Part shown: piece after piece, positions 39,583 to 50,220 of the stretch
Numbering within the stretch: position 1 is the first letter of the stretch
Layout: each line of letters starts with the position of its first letter
DNA from: Pediococcus pentosaceus
Lineage (GTDB): Bacteria; Bacillota; Bacilli; Lactobacillales; Lactobacillaceae
Length of the DNA stretch: 64,000 bases
Direction: 5' to 3'
Assembly (NCBI RefSeq): GCF_001437285.1
Contig: NZ_JQBF01000001.1
Location: forward strand, 124,001-188,000
Notes under the pieces: generated by a model
Database searches by the model: none
What the model saw: only the letters and a program-made list of their open reading frames with translations
What the model was told of the DNA's origin: nothing
Position numbers and translations under genes: made by a program

Positions 39583-41934
39583 ATGAGCGTAACTAAGATA
39601 GGAATTCGACAACTAGTTGAATTTATTTTGCGTACGGGTGACTTGAACGCGACGATGAATAGTCAAAATACTGCATTAGAGGGTGCCCGCATCCATCGTA
39701 AATTGCAAAAGCAACGTGATGAAAATTACGAAAAAGAATACTACGTTAAACGAGCCGTTGAAATGGATGGGGAAACTTTTACAATTGAAGGTCGTGCGGA
39801 TGGAGTAGTTATTGACGATGACCTGTTTATCGAAGAGATTAAAACTTCGGATCCTACTTTTGAAGAGTTAAGTGAGAATACTAAGACATTGTATTGGAGC
39901 CAAGCAAAAGTTTACGGAGCGATTTTGACGCAAGACTTAGACTTCGACAAAGTGACCATTCAACTGACTTATTATCAACGTCCAACCGACGAAGTGATTG
40001 AAAAAAGACAAACATTTACCCGAACAGAACTGACCGAATTTTTTGATGATTTGGTTAGACAATACGAAAAGTGGATTAAGCTACGCAATGATTGGCGTAC
40101 TGAACGTAACCAGGCAGCGCGCAAATTAGAATTTCCATTTCCAGAGTATCGAAATGGACAACGAGACCTAGCAGTTGCAGTTTACAAAACTATTTTAACT
40201 AAACAACGCCTCTTCGTAGAAGCTCCGACCGGAACGGGAAAAACAGTTTCAACGATGTTTCCGACCATTAAAGCCCTGGGTGAGGAAGTTATTGAACGGA
40301 TTTTCTATTTGACGGCTAAGCAAAGTACTCAGCACGTCGCCGAAGAAGCTATCGAATTGATGGCTAATCAAGGATTGAGAATTAAATCCATTACAATTAC
40401 AGCTAAAGATCGAATTATATTTCCTGAAGAAGTGGATATGAAACCAGAAGAAAATCCATACATGATTGGGTATTATGATCGAGTAAAGGATGGGATAGAG
40501 GACGCCTTAGAAAATGAAGACAAGTTCGACAAAGCTGTTATTCAAACGTATGCGAAGAAGTATATGTTAGATCCTTTCGAATTTTCATTAGATTTATCTT
40601 TATTTTGTGACTTAATTATTGGAGATTACAATTATTTGTTTGATCCCATGGTGTATCTCCAGCGCTTTTTTACAATTGAAGACCAAAGTAATTTCTTTTT
40701 AATTGATGAGGCTCATAATTTGGTGTCGCGTTCTAGAGCAATGTATTCAGCGGTGGTAGAGCAAGCTTTGGTAATTCAAGTACAAGAACTTTTTGAATCC
40801 TCAACCACTGACGTGGACTCGAAACAAGTTAAACGTAGATTGACCCAATTAGATAATGAATTTGAGTTGATTCATCAAGCATTTAAAAATCAAACAGAAG
40901 ATTACATGGTGGAATATAGTCCACTAGACGGGCTGGAAAAAGCCATGTTGAACTTCAATGAAGTGGTCCGGGAATGGCTGCCTAAACAACCCGATAACGA
41001 TTTGACCAGTACCATTTTGGATTTGTTTTTTGCCAACAATAAATACATTAAGATCAGTGAATATTTTGATGAAAGTTATCGAATTTTAATTCAAAATCCC
41101 GAAGATGATATAAAAATCGAAGAACAGATTCTAGATCCCAGTCCTTATTTAGATGCCTCATTAAAAAAAGGGCGCGGGGCGATTTTCTTTTCTGCTACGT
41201 TATCGCCCGTTGAATACTATCAAGAAACTTTGGGAAGTACGGAAGGCTTGATCTTACAGATGGCTTCACCATTCGAAGAAAAACAGCAAAATCTTTTAAT
41301 TACTAGTTATATTGATACTAGATATGCGGCGCGCCAAAGAAATTTACCTAACATCATCGCTTCAATCGCAACTCTGGTGGAAGCCAAGACGGGGAACTAC
41401 TTAATTTTTGGACCATCCTATACCTATTTAAATCAAATTGCGGATGCATTTCAGGAAATGCATCCTGAAATTGAAGTTCACCTGCAAACTAGCCAGATGA
41501 GTATGGAAGAGCGGACAGCATTTTTAGATGCTTTTCGGACCGAAAAATCGGGAACATTAGTTGGTTTTGCGGTGTTAGGCGGACTCTTTTCAGAAGGAAT
41601 TGATTTAATTAACGAGCAACTAATTGGTGTAGGGATTGTAAGTGTAGGATTACCGGGCTTGAGTACGGAAAGAAATTTGCTGAAAGAATATTTTGACGAA
41701 AAAAATGGTCATGGATTTGAGTACGCATATCAATTACCTGGAATGAACCACGTTCTTCAATCAGCGGGGAGATTAATTCGAACTCGACGAGATCGAGGTA
41801 ATATTTTGTTAATGGATCAAAGATTTGTCACATCCCGTTATTTAAATTTATTTCCCAGGCATTGGAAAAACTACCAAAAAGTAACTTCTGTAAGCGATTT
41901 ACAAAAAGCAGTCAAAGCGTTCTGGAAACTGTAG
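39583..41934 (+). CDS. XPD/DinG-like helicase with N-terminal PD-(D/E)XK nuclease domain
   Basis: A 783-residue superfamily-2 DNA helicase. The N-terminal nuclease-like domain (about 1-130) has GRADGVVIDDD and EEIK (Asp, Glu and Lys of the PD-(D/E)XK core). The helicase has Walker A APTGTGKT (214-221), DEAH (375-378), FFSATLSP, and the late motif SAGRLIRTRRDRG. The iron-sulfur domain between motifs I and II keeps its shape (ITAKDRIIF...ENPYMIGYYDR...LDPFEFSLDLSL), but all four ligand cysteines are replaced; the protein has a single Cys. It probably acts in repair. Transcribed alone. Confidence 0.88.
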   Translation: MSVTKIGIRQLVEFILRTGDLNATMNSQNTALEGARIHRKLQKQRDENYEKEYYVKRAVEMDGETFTIEGRADGVVIDDDLFIEEIKTSDPTFEELSENTKTLYWSQAKVYGAILTQDLDFDKVTIQLTYYQRPTDEVIEKRQTFTRTELTEFFDDLVRQYEKWIKLRNDWRTERNQAARKLEFPFPEYRNGQRDLAVAVYKTILTKQRLFVEAPTGTGKTVSTMFPTIKALGEEVIERIFYLTAKQSTQHVAEEAIELMANQGLRIKSITITAKDRIIFPEEVDMKPEENPYMIGYYDRVKDGIEDALENEDKFDKAVIQTYAKKYMLDPFEFSLDLSLFCDLIIGDYNYLFDPMVYLQRFFTIEDQSNFFLIDEAHNLVSRSRAMYSAVVEQALVIQVQELFESSTTDVDSKQVKRRLTQLDNEFELIHQAFKNQTEDYMVEYSPLDGLEKAMLNFNEVVREWLPKQPDNDLTSTILDLFFANNKYIKISEYFDESYRILIQNPEDDIKIEEQILDPSPYLDASLKKGRGAIFFSATLSPVEYYQETLGSTEGLILQMASPFEEKQQNLLITSYIDTRYAARQRNLPNIIASIATLVEAKTGNYLIFGPSYTYLNQIADAFQEMHPEIEVHLQTSQMSMEERTAFLDAFRTEKSGTLVGFAVLGGLFSEGIDLINEQLIGVGIVSVGLPGLSTERNLLKEYFDEKNGHGFEYAYQLPGMNHVLQSAGRLIRTRRDRGNILLMDQRFVTSRYLNLFPRHWKNYQKVTSVSDLQKAVKAFWKL

Positions 41935-42097
41935 GTAAATCGTTTTAACATATTTTGGACCGCACCACAAGATGTAGTGGATGATTTACGAAAACCTTTT
42001 AAAAATCTTTATATTTTGTATTTACAGACTAATATTTAGTAGTTATTATTATTACAACGTCTGTTACATAATTTGGATCATAGAGGGAGATTTCGGC

Positions 42098-43366
42098 ATG
42101 TTTTTAGCAATAAATATTATTGGTATTATTGTATTTCTAGGCGTCGCTGTTCTATTTTCAAAAGACCGTAAACATATCAACTGGGCGTCGGTTGGTATTA
42201 TGGTAGTGATCAACATTCTGTTAGCTTGGTTCTTAGTTAACTCGTCTGTTGGTATTAACGGGGTTAAAGCCGCTGCTGATGGCTTTAAAGCTTTGGTTGA
42301 TGTTTCTTATAAAGGTATTGAATTTGCGTTGCCTGATTGGGTACACGTTAAATCAATGAACTTTGTTACAAGTGCATTGCTCCCAATTTTGATGATTGTT
42401 CCATTGTTTGATATTTTAACTTACATTGGTATCCTTCCATGGATTATCAAGTGGGTTGGTAAGGGTCTATCATTCATTACCCGTCAACCTAAGTTTGAAT
42501 CATTCTTCGCTGTAGAAATGATGTTTTTAGGTAACACTGAAGCTCTTGCTGTTTCAGGTTTACAACTTCGTAACATGAAGTCACAACGTTTGGTTACAAT
42601 TGCCATGATGTCAATGAGTTGTGTTACTGCATCAATTTTAGGTTCATACTTACTTATGATGCCGGGTCAATATATCATCGCTGCTGTTCCAATTAACATT
42701 GTTAATTCAATTATTGTTACAACAGTTTTGAATCCAGTTACTGTAACACCAGAAGAAGATACAATTGCTAAGATTGGCGGAAGTGCCTCTGGCGAAAGTA
42801 CAGATACCATCGAATCTGGTTCTGAAGGGGTTGCTGAAGAAACAGTTAGCAAGAAGCCTGAACGCGAACCATTTTTCTCATTCTTGGGCGACTCAATTTT
42901 GGGCGCTGGTCGTTTGATTTTAATTATCACAGCTAACGTAATTGCCTTTGTTGCTTTGGCTGCTTTGATTGATGCTTTACTAGGTAAGATTAACCCAGTT
43001 CTTTCTCTAGAAAACATCCTTGGTTGTGTAATGTTCCCATTTGCATGGTTATTAGGTTTCGACCCTAGTCATGCTTTCCAAATGGCTCAATATATGGGTA
43101 CCAAGTTAGTTACCAATGAATTTGTAGTTATGGGTGATGTAACTGGTAAGATGAAAGATTTCGCACCTCATTTTGCTGCAACATTGACTGTATTCTTAAC
43201 TTCATTTGCTAACTTCTCAACCACAGGAATGATCATCGGTGCTTTCAAGGGTCTTGTCGATCGTGAAAGAAATGATGCAATTTCTAAGAATGTTGGCTAC
43301 ATGCTTCTTTCCGGTATTTTAGTTTCATTACTATCAGCTGGATTTGTAGGTGTGTTCGTCTGGTAA
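42098..43366 (+). CDS. nupC: Concentrative nucleoside transporter, NupC family
   Basis: A 422-residue proton-coupled nucleoside importer. CNT-family blocks are PNHMFL-like FEMMFLGNTEALAVSGLQL (here VEMMFLGNTEALAVS), MSMSCVTASILGSYL and the late TSFANFSTTGMIIGAFKGL. About eight to ten helices. A frame open from 41981 would add 39 residues, but AGAGGGAG 9 bases before the ATG at 42098 fixes the start. It is followed by a nucleoside hydrolase, forming an uptake-and-cleavage pair. Confidence 0.92.
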   Translation: MFLAINIIGIIVFLGVAVLFSKDRKHINWASVGIMVVINILLAWFLVNSSVGINGVKAAADGFKALVDVSYKGIEFALPDWVHVKSMNFVTSALLPILMIVPLFDILTYIGILPWIIKWVGKGLSFITRQPKFESFFAVEMMFLGNTEALAVSGLQLRNMKSQRLVTIAMMSMSCVTASILGSYLLMMPGQYIIAAVPINIVNSIIVTTVLNPVTVTPEEDTIAKIGGSASGESTDTIESGSEGVAEETVSKKPEREPFFSFLGDSILGAGRLILIITANVIAFVALAALIDALLGKINPVLSLENILGCVMFPFAWLLGFDPSHAFQMAQYMGTKLVTNEFVVMGDVTGKMKDFAPHFAATLTVFLTSFANFSTTGMIIGAFKGLVDRERNDAISKNVGYMLLSGILVSLLSAGFVGVFVW

Positions 43367-43408
43367 CCTTTTTAACATTTAATTATTAATTAATTTAAAT
43401 AGATAGTG

Positions 43409-43442
43409 AAAAAGAATGGACGTAACGTGCATTCTTTTTTAG
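43409..43442 (+). terminator. Hairpin between nupC and the nucleoside hydrolase
   Basis: AAAAAGAATG pairs with CATTCTTTTT, then T. Only about 45 bases separate it from the next start, so read-through is probably needed for the hydrolase. Confidence 0.7.
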
Positions 43443-43450
43443 AATGGTAA

Positions 43451-43464
43451 TGAGGACGCTTTCA
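43451..43464 (+). promoter_or_regulatory. cre-like site ahead of the nucleoside hydrolase
   Basis: Read on the - strand, TGAAAGCGTCCTCA matches the cre consensus with one mismatch. It lies between the hairpin and the ribosome site, where CcpA would block transcript elongation. Confidence 0.4.
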
Positions 43465-43484
43465 TAAAAGCTGGAGGTAAGAAA

Positions 43485-44399
43485 ATGACAACAAAAATTA
43501 TTATGGATACAGATCCAGGAATTGATGATGCAGCTGCGATTTCCGTGGCCATCAATAATCCTGAAATCGAATTAGAATTAATTACGACGGTGGCTGGGAA
43601 TGTTACGGTTGATAAAACTACTAAGAACGCGATGAAGTTAGTAAAATTCTTCAACGCTGATATTCCGGTTGCTGGTGGGGCAGAACAACCTTTGATTAAA
43701 CCATTTGAAGATGCTGCTCGAGTTCACGGCGAATCTGGAATGCCTGGTTACGATTTTGGTGCAGAACCCACTAACATTCCAGTTAACAATGCAGTGGATG
43801 TTTTATATCACACTATTATGGCTAACGATGAACCAATCGTTTTGGTACCCACAGGATCGTATACTAACATTGCAGTACTACTTACTGAACATCCCGATGT
43901 AAAAACCAAGATCGAAAAAATTGTGGCCATGGGTGGAGCAATTGGCATGGGAAATATGACAAGTGCTGCAGAATTCAACGTCTTTACTGATCCCCACGCT
44001 GCTGAAATTTTATATAAGAGTGGCATTCCAGTAGTAATGGTTGGCCTAGATGTAACGATGAAAGCTCTTCTAACGCAATCTACGTTAGACACAGTAAAAT
44101 CCTTAGGTAAGGCTGGAGAAATGCTGGGAGCCATTTTTAACCACTATTACGAGGGAAATGAAGGTGGTATCCCAATGCATGATGTTAATACGTTGGCATA
44201 CTTACTAAAACCCGAAATGTATAAGACCATCCCATATTGGATTGACGTAGTTACTGAAGGACCGGCGAATGGTGAAACCGTTGCAGATATCCGAGGAGCT
44301 TATCACGATGGAAAGACCAACGCTGAAGTGTGTGTTGATATTGATGCCGACGCCTTCAATGCCTGGTTTATTGAAGAAGTTAAAAAGATGAATGCTTAA
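43485..44399 (+). CDS. Inosine-uridine-preferring nucleoside hydrolase
   Basis: A 304-residue nucleoside N-ribohydrolase that releases base and ribose. The calcium-binding N-terminal motif DTDPGIDDAAAI is complete, and MGGAIGMGNMTSAAEFNVFTDPHAAEI and the active-site HDVNTLAYLL follow. Normal length. GGAGG precedes the ATG. The upstream NupC supplies nucleosides; ribose then enters the pentose route. Confidence 0.94.
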   Translation: MTTKIIMDTDPGIDDAAAISVAINNPEIELELITTVAGNVTVDKTTKNAMKLVKFFNADIPVAGGAEQPLIKPFEDAARVHGESGMPGYDFGAEPTNIPVNNAVDVLYHTIMANDEPIVLVPTGSYTNIAVLLTEHPDVKTKIEKIVAMGGAIGMGNMTSAAEFNVFTDPHAAEILYKSGIPVVMVGLDVTMKALLTQSTLDTVKSLGKAGEMLGAIFNHYYEGNEGGIPMHDVNTLAYLLKPEMYKTIPYWIDVVTEGPANGETVADIRGAYHDGKTNAEVCVDIDADAFNAWFIEEVKKMNA

Positions 44400-44410
44400 T
44401 TTAAATGAAT

Positions 44411-44469
44411 AAAAGTCCCATGATGATTAAAGCTTAGTTTTTCCTAAGCCAATCATCATGGGATTTTTT
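44411..44469. terminator. Bidirectional terminator
   Basis: TCCCATGATGATT pairs with AATCATCATGGGA, with inner GCTTAG/CTAAGC and A/T runs; lies between the hydrolase and the convergent GNAT gene. Confidence 0.9.
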
Positions 44470-44942
44470 TAAACCTTTAAGGCTCGTTTTAACAAGATTG
44501 CGTCGCGTAATAGCATTTTATTTTCGTAAATATCATTTGGATAAATTTCTGGATTTTTAAAATAATCGGTTAAAATTTCAGAACAGCGGAAGCCTAATTT
44601 TTGGTATAGATAAAGTTGCTTAAAGCTAGTTGTTCCAGTTTTAATCGTTAGAGCCGTAAAATCAGGGTCTTCGTTAAAATAATCTACCACAAATTGAATT
44701 AAGCGACTCCCAAGGTATTGGTCTTGGAATTCAGGTTTGACGGCCACGTTCATAATTTCAGCGGTTAGCGGTTCGGTAGGCATGACAACAATTATTCCCA
44801 CGGGCTGGTGCTGGTCGGTCAATTCGAACGCGGTACTTCGAGATAAATAGGTGGCAATGCTTCTAAGGGAGGGGTCGGCATCTAATAGTAATTTGTAGTG
44901 TTCGGGTCTATAAGTATTGATTTTTTGGATAACTAAAGTCAA
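44469..44942 (-). CDS. GNAT-family N-acetyltransferase
   Basis: A 157-residue acetyltransferase. The acetyl-CoA-binding motif A is MNVAVKPEFQDQYLGSRLIQFVVDYF (Q-x-x-x-L/G form), followed by LTIKTGTTSFKQLYLYQKLGFR, the usual motif B. The substrate is not predictable. AGGAGG lies ahead of the start, and the gene is transcribed alone, divergent from rsmG. Confidence 0.88.
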   Translation of the reverse strand: MTLVIQKINTYRPEHYKLLLDADPSLRSIATYLSRSTAFELTDQHQPVGIIVVMPTEPLTAEIMNVAVKPEFQDQYLGSRLIQFVVDYFNEDPDFTALTIKTGTTSFKQLYLYQKLGFRCSEILTDYFKNPEIYPNDIYENKMLLRDAILLKRALKV

Positions 44943-45075
44943 AACTAAATCCTCCTGCTAGTTAATACGACCAACTTTAGACTACAAATGTGTTCACAAT
45001 ATTGCTAAATCTTTACTAATTAGTTAAAGTGGAAATAAGATATGAAACAATTAATGTTTCACAAGGAGAACAGAC

Positions 45076-45807
45076 ATGACCCCAGAAGAATTTAAAAAGG
45101 CTTTAGAAGATAAGGGATATCAAATTAGTGACCATCAAATGGCCCAGTTTGCTACCTACTACAAAATGTTAGTTGAAACCAATGAACATGTTAATTTAAC
45201 GGCAATTACTGAAGAAAATGAAGTGTACCTCAAGCATTTTTATGATTCAGTCACCCCCCTATTAGAGGCGCCTGAATATTTTAAATCAGGAGCTGAACTA
45301 TGTGATGTAGGAGCAGGGGCGGGATTTCCTTCTTTACCGATGAAGATTCTTTTCCCATCACTAAAAGTCACGATTGTTGATTCATTGAATAAACGAATCA
45401 CTTTTTTGAAAACGTTGGTGGACCAATTAGAATTAACCGATGTGACTTTGGTACATGACCGAGCAGAAACTTTTGGTGCTAAAAAGTCCGTTTATCGTGA
45501 AAAATTTGAAATTGTAACGGCTCGGGCCGTAGCACGTTTGAGTGTCTTGAGTGAGTTGTGTATCCCGTTGGTTAAACAAAACGGATTTTTTATTGCCTTA
45601 AAAGCGGCCAATACTGAACAAGAACTTTCAGATGGGAAAATGGCCATTGCCATTTTAGGCGGTAAGCTGATCGTGGACAAGGATTTTGCGCTACCTGTGA
45701 CTGGTGACGAACGCCATTTAGTAGTGGTAGAAAAGAAAAAGCAAACACCAAATAAGTATCCACGTAAACCTGGAACACCAGGTAAAGATCCAATTGGCAA
45801 GAAATAG
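45076..45807 (+). CDS. rsmG: 16S rRNA (guanine527-N7)-methyltransferase RsmG
   Basis: A 243-residue GidB/RsmG enzyme. The SAM motif [15 protein letters not shown] and the block [12 protein letters not shown] are present, and NLTAI near residue 40 is typical. The C-terminus is basic ([15 protein letters not shown]). It lies directly upstream of parB, the order seen near the replication origin of many Firmicutes. AAGGAG precedes the start. Confidence 0.95.
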   Translation: MTPEEFKKALEDKGYQISDHQMAQFATYYKMLVETNEHVNLTAITEENEVYLKHFYDSVTPLLEAPEYFKSGAELCDVGAGAGFPSLPMKILFPSLKVTIVDSLNKRITFLKTLVDQLELTDVTLVHDRAETFGAKKSVYREKFEIVTARAVARLSVLSELCIPLVKQNGFFIALKAANTEQELSDGKMAIAILGGKLIVDKDFALPVTGDERHLVVVEKKKQTPNKYPRKPGTPGKDPIGKK

Positions 45808-45816
45808 AAGGTTATC

Positions 45817-46671
45817 ATGATGGGTAAGAAAGTATTAAATGAACAATTGAAAACACAAAATGACGCAACGTATCAGATGATCGATATTACTAAGATTTAT
45901 CCTAATCCATTTCAACCGCGGCATATCTTTGATAAAGATCGACTTGAAGAATTGGCTAAATCGATAAAAAAATCTGGTATCTATCAACCTTTGATTCTAC
46001 GTCAACCAATTGCTGCATTAGAACGTTATGAAATTATTGCTGGCGAGCGACGCTACCGGGCGAGTATGTTAGCCGGTTTAGAACAAGTTCCAGCAATTAT
46101 TCGGAACTTTTCTGATGAAGCCACTATGGAAGCAGCAATTATTGAAAATTTACAACGGGAGGATCTTAGTCCGCTAGAAGAAGCAGAAGCTTACCAAGCA
46201 ATGATTAAAGAGTTAAATTTAACTCAAGCACAGGTTTCGGAACGATTAGGTAAGAGTCGGCCTTATATTGCTAATTATTTACGTTTATTAGGACTGCCAA
46301 CGGGCGTTAAATTGATGCTCCAAGAGGGACGAATTTCAATGGGACAAGCACGAACATTGTTGGCAATTAAGCAACCTCAGGCTTTAGAGAAACTTGCCCA
46401 ACGGACGGTCGAAGAGGGATTAACGGTTCGTCAATTAGAAGAAATCGTAACTAAATTTAATTTGGATAAAGATCGAGAAGCAGCTCAAAAACAAAAACGA
46501 AAGAACAAATCACCTTTTATTCGAGAACTTGAAAATCAATTGGGGGAACGCTTTGGGACGCGCGCACTGGTTGTAGCAAAATCAAAACAAAAAGGTAAAA
46601 TTGAAATCAATTATGATTCAATCCAAGAACTTGATCGGATTTTGGATGTTTTGAATATTTCTTTAGACTAA
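45817..46671 (+). CDS. parB: Chromosome partitioning protein ParB (Spo0J type)
   Basis: A 284-residue CTP-dependent DNA clamp. The CTP-binding box AGERRYRAS and ENLQREDLSPLEEA are followed by the HTH LGKSRPYIANYLRLLGLP and the block ISMGQARTLLAI. These match Spo0J (parS-binding) better than Noc. It follows rsmG by 9 bases. No ParA/Soj gene is adjacent; the next gene is DUF951, so soj has been lost or moved. A parS-like site is at 17336-17351. Confidence 0.9.
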   Translation: MMGKKVLNEQLKTQNDATYQMIDITKIYPNPFQPRHIFDKDRLEELAKSIKKSGIYQPLILRQPIAALERYEIIAGERRYRASMLAGLEQVPAIIRNFSDEATMEAAIIENLQREDLSPLEEAEAYQAMIKELNLTQAQVSERLGKSRPYIANYLRLLGLPTGVKLMLQEGRISMGQARTLLAIKQPQALEKLAQRTVEEGLTVRQLEEIVTKFNLDKDREAAQKQKRKNKSPFIRELENQLGERFGTRALVVAKSKQKGKIEINYDSIQELDRILDVLNISLD

Positions 46672-46684
46672 GGAGGATTTAGTA

Positions 46685-46870
46685 ATGGAATATGAATTAC
46701 ATGATATTGTTCAGATGAAGAAAAGTCATCCGTGTGGCTCTAATACTTGGGAAATCATCCGGGTAGGGATGGACATTAAGATTAAATGCGAGGGATGTGG
46801 CCACATTGTGATGTTGCCTCGTCGTGAATTTGAACGAAAATTGAAGAAGGTCGTTGAACACGCTGAATAA
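46685..46870 (+). CDS. DUF951 family protein (YyzM-like)
   Basis: A 61-residue protein with a C-x2-C pair in CEGCGHIVMLPR and an earlier Cys in HPCGSNTWEIIRVG. The family is conserved between the parAB region and ychF in Firmicutes; a role in DNA or RNA binding is assumed but unproven. AAGGAGG precedes the ATG. Confidence 0.9.
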   Translation: MEYELHDIVQMKKSHPCGSNTWEIIRVGMDIKIKCEGCGHIVMLPRREFERKLKKVVEHAE

Positions 46871-46874
46871 GTTG

Positions 46875-46929
46875 TAAGAGGGATTATGATAAGCCAATTT
46901 TAAGTTGCAAATCGTAGTGCCTCTTTTTT
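46875..46929 (+). terminator. Terminator of the rsmG-parB-DUF951 operon
   Basis: AAGAGG and GATTATGAT pair with ATCGTAGT and CCTCTT (wobbles and one mismatch), followed by six T residues. Confidence 0.75.
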
Positions 46930-47086
46930 ACTAACTAAAATCAAAAAATAGAACTGTAATATACGAGATTTCTTTATTGATGGTGATGAAAGCGCAACTT
47001 TGGCTCTGAACGGTCTGTTAACGACCCCTAATTTTTGATAATATATAGAGAAGAACACGCAGTTTTGAAAGGAAAGTGGAATTAAA

Positions 47087-48193
47087 ATGGCATTAACAGC
47101 TGGTATTGTTGGACTTCCGAACGTCGGTAAGTCAACGTTATTTAATGCAATTACAAAGGCGGGAGCCGAAATGGCTAACTATCCGTTTGCTACAATCGAT
47201 CCAAACGTCGGGATGGTAGAAGTACCAGACCAACGTCTAGATCGGATTCAAGAAATTATTCCTGCTAAAAAGATTGTGCACACAACCTTTGAATTTACCG
47301 ATATTGCAGGGATTGTTAAGGGTGCAAGTAAGGGTGAAGGACTTGGAAATAAATTCCTTGAAAATATTCGCCAAGTGGATGCAATTGTTCACGTTGTTCG
47401 AGCCTTTGACGACGACAATATCACAACTGTTTCAGGTAAAGTTGATCCCATCGAAGATATCGAAACCATCAACTTGGAATTGAGTCTAGCTGACTTGGAA
47501 AGTGTTGAAAAACGTTTGACTAAGGTACAGCGTGCGGCTAAGGGACGCGATAAAGATGCAGTAGCTGAATTAGCGGTACTGGAAAAATTACATCCAGTTT
47601 TGGAAGCTGGTAAAGCAGCCCGTACAATCGATTTTGATGAATCAGAAATGCCTATTGTTAAAGGACTTTTCTTGCTAACTACTAAGCCCGTACTTTATGT
47701 GGCTAATATTGCAGAAGACGATATGGCCGATCCTGAAGCTTCCAAGTACTTCAAAGAAATTAAAGATTATGTTGCTCAAGAAGACCCTGATGCGCAAGTT
47801 TTGGGTATTTCAGCTGAAACCGAACAAGAAATCGCTGAATTAGAAGATGACGAAAAAGCGGAATTTCTTGAAGCAGAAGGAATTACTGAACCAGGCTTAA
47901 ACCGTCTAATTCAAGCCTCATACAACCTTTTAGGTCTCCAAACCTTCTTCACGGCGGGCGGAAAAGAAACACGGGCATGGACGTTTAAGAAGGGAATGAC
48001 GGCTCCTCAAACAGCTGGTGTAATTCATTCTGATTTTGAACGTGGATTTATTCGGGCTGAAACAGTTTCATTTGATGATTTAGACAAGTATGGCAGTATG
48101 CAAGGTGTTCGTGAAGCGGGACGTTTACGTCTTGAAGGTAAGGAATACCTTGTGCAAGATGGCGATATTATCGAATTCCGCTTTAATGTCTAA
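47087..48193 (+). CDS. ychF: Redox-regulated ATPase YchF
   Basis: A 368-residue Obg-family ATPase. G1 is GLPNVGKSTLFNA, the switch blocks are ANYPFATIDPN and DIAGIVKGASKGEGLG, and the NxxE motif (in place of NKxD) appears in VANIAEDD. The C-terminal TGS domain includes AWTFKKGMTAPQTAGVIHSDF. It binds ribosomes and takes part in stress response. AAAGGAAAG precedes the start. Confidence 0.96.
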   Translation: MALTAGIVGLPNVGKSTLFNAITKAGAEMANYPFATIDPNVGMVEVPDQRLDRIQEIIPAKKIVHTTFEFTDIAGIVKGASKGEGLGNKFLENIRQVDAIVHVVRAFDDDNITTVSGKVDPIEDIETINLELSLADLESVEKRLTKVQRAAKGRDKDAVAELAVLEKLHPVLEAGKAARTIDFDESEMPIVKGLFLLTTKPVLYVANIAEDDMADPEASKYFKEIKDYVAQEDPDAQVLGISAETEQEIAELEDDEKAEFLEAEGITEPGLNRLIQASYNLLGLQTFFTAGGKETRAWTFKKGMTAPQTAGVIHSDFERGFIRAETVSFDDLDKYGSMQGVREAGRLRLEGKEYLVQDGDIIEFRFNV

Positions 48194-48221
48194 TATAAAT
48201 CAAACGAGGAGTAAATAGATT

Positions 48222-48926
48222 ATGACTGAAGAACCACGTAATGAGGGCAAGCAAAGTAGTTCAGTTGCCCATCATGAAAATGAACCTAAAAAACAAGAAT
48301 TAACTAAACGTAATGCAGATTTTATGTATCGTTTACGAAAAGAGCTTAAAGAAAGCAAGCTTAACGATGAACAACGTAGCGAAGCTTTGATTGATACTGA
48401 AACTCGGTTATTAGAAGCTCAAAAAACTGGTAAAACAGCTAAACAATTATTTGGTACCCCAACCCAACGATTAAATGAAATTGTAGAAGGGCCTAAGAAA
48501 GCTAAAATTGAAGCCCAAAATAACAATATGTGGATTAGAGCTTTAGATAATGGTTTAATTTTTGCCGCTCTGTTTGCTGCAATGTACGCAATCATGATGT
48601 TAATTGAGCCCAAGACGATTACTAGCACACCAGGTCCTTCAGGATTGCTAGCAATTATTTTAACGTCAGCAGTCGGTGGGATTGGTATGGGTTATATCTA
48701 CAAAGTCTTAGGATCTAGTAAAAAGCGCCCTTCCGTATGGAAACAAGCGGGAATCGTCGTAATTGCCGTAGTCCTTTGGATTATCTTCTATACTAGCTTT
48801 GGAATGCTACCACCTGTTATCAATCCAACCCTTCCATTCTACGGATATGCAATATTAGCGGTTGCAGCATTCGGCGGACGGTGGTATCTTAGACGAAAGT
48901 TTCATATCGTTGGTGGCATATTTTAG
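48222..48926 (+). CDS. DUF1129 family membrane protein
   Basis: A 234-residue protein. A charged cytosolic N-terminal half (about 1-105) is followed by four membrane helices. The block TAKQLFGTPTQRLNEIVEGP and the position between ychF and guaB are characteristic of the DUF1129 family in lactobacilli. Function unknown. GAGGAG precedes the start, and guaB follows by 18-21 bases, so they are probably co-transcribed. Confidence 0.88.
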   Translation: MTEEPRNEGKQSSSVAHHENEPKKQELTKRNADFMYRLRKELKESKLNDEQRSEALIDTETRLLEAQKTGKTAKQLFGTPTQRLNEIVEGPKKAKIEAQNNNMWIRALDNGLIFAALFAAMYAIMMLIEPKTITSTPGPSGLLAIILTSAVGGIGMGYIYKVLGSSKKRPSVWKQAGIVVIAVVLWIIFYTSFGMLPPVINPTLPFYGYAILAVAAFGGRWYLRRKFHIVGGIF

Positions 48927-50090
<1,164 letters not shown>

Positions 50091-50134
50091 TAAATAAATA
50101 TTCAATTTGGTATTGAATAATTAAAAACTTTAAG

Positions 50135-50177
50135 AGTTAATGGTCAAGGATTCGTCCTTGGCTATTAACTTTTTTTA
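50135..50177 (+). terminator. Terminator after guaB
   Basis: A 16-bp stem (AGTTAATGGTCAAGGA, loop TTCG, then its complement with one mismatch) is followed by seven T residues. Confidence 0.9.
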
Positions 50178-50220
50178 TTTTACGATGATTACAGGTTAAA
50201 ATTAGAAGGAGGGTGATGCT

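Noticed and set aside
41981-42097. 39-residue N-terminal extension of NupC
   Set aside because: No ribosome site ahead of 41981; composition (FIFCIYRLIFSSYYYYNVC) is unlike the family; a good ribosome site precedes 42098.
45817-46671. Noc (nucleoid occlusion protein) instead of ParB
   Set aside because: The HTH region (KSRPYIANYLRLL, SMGQARTLL) is of Spo0J type, and I saw no ATTTCCCGGGAAAT Noc sites in the window.
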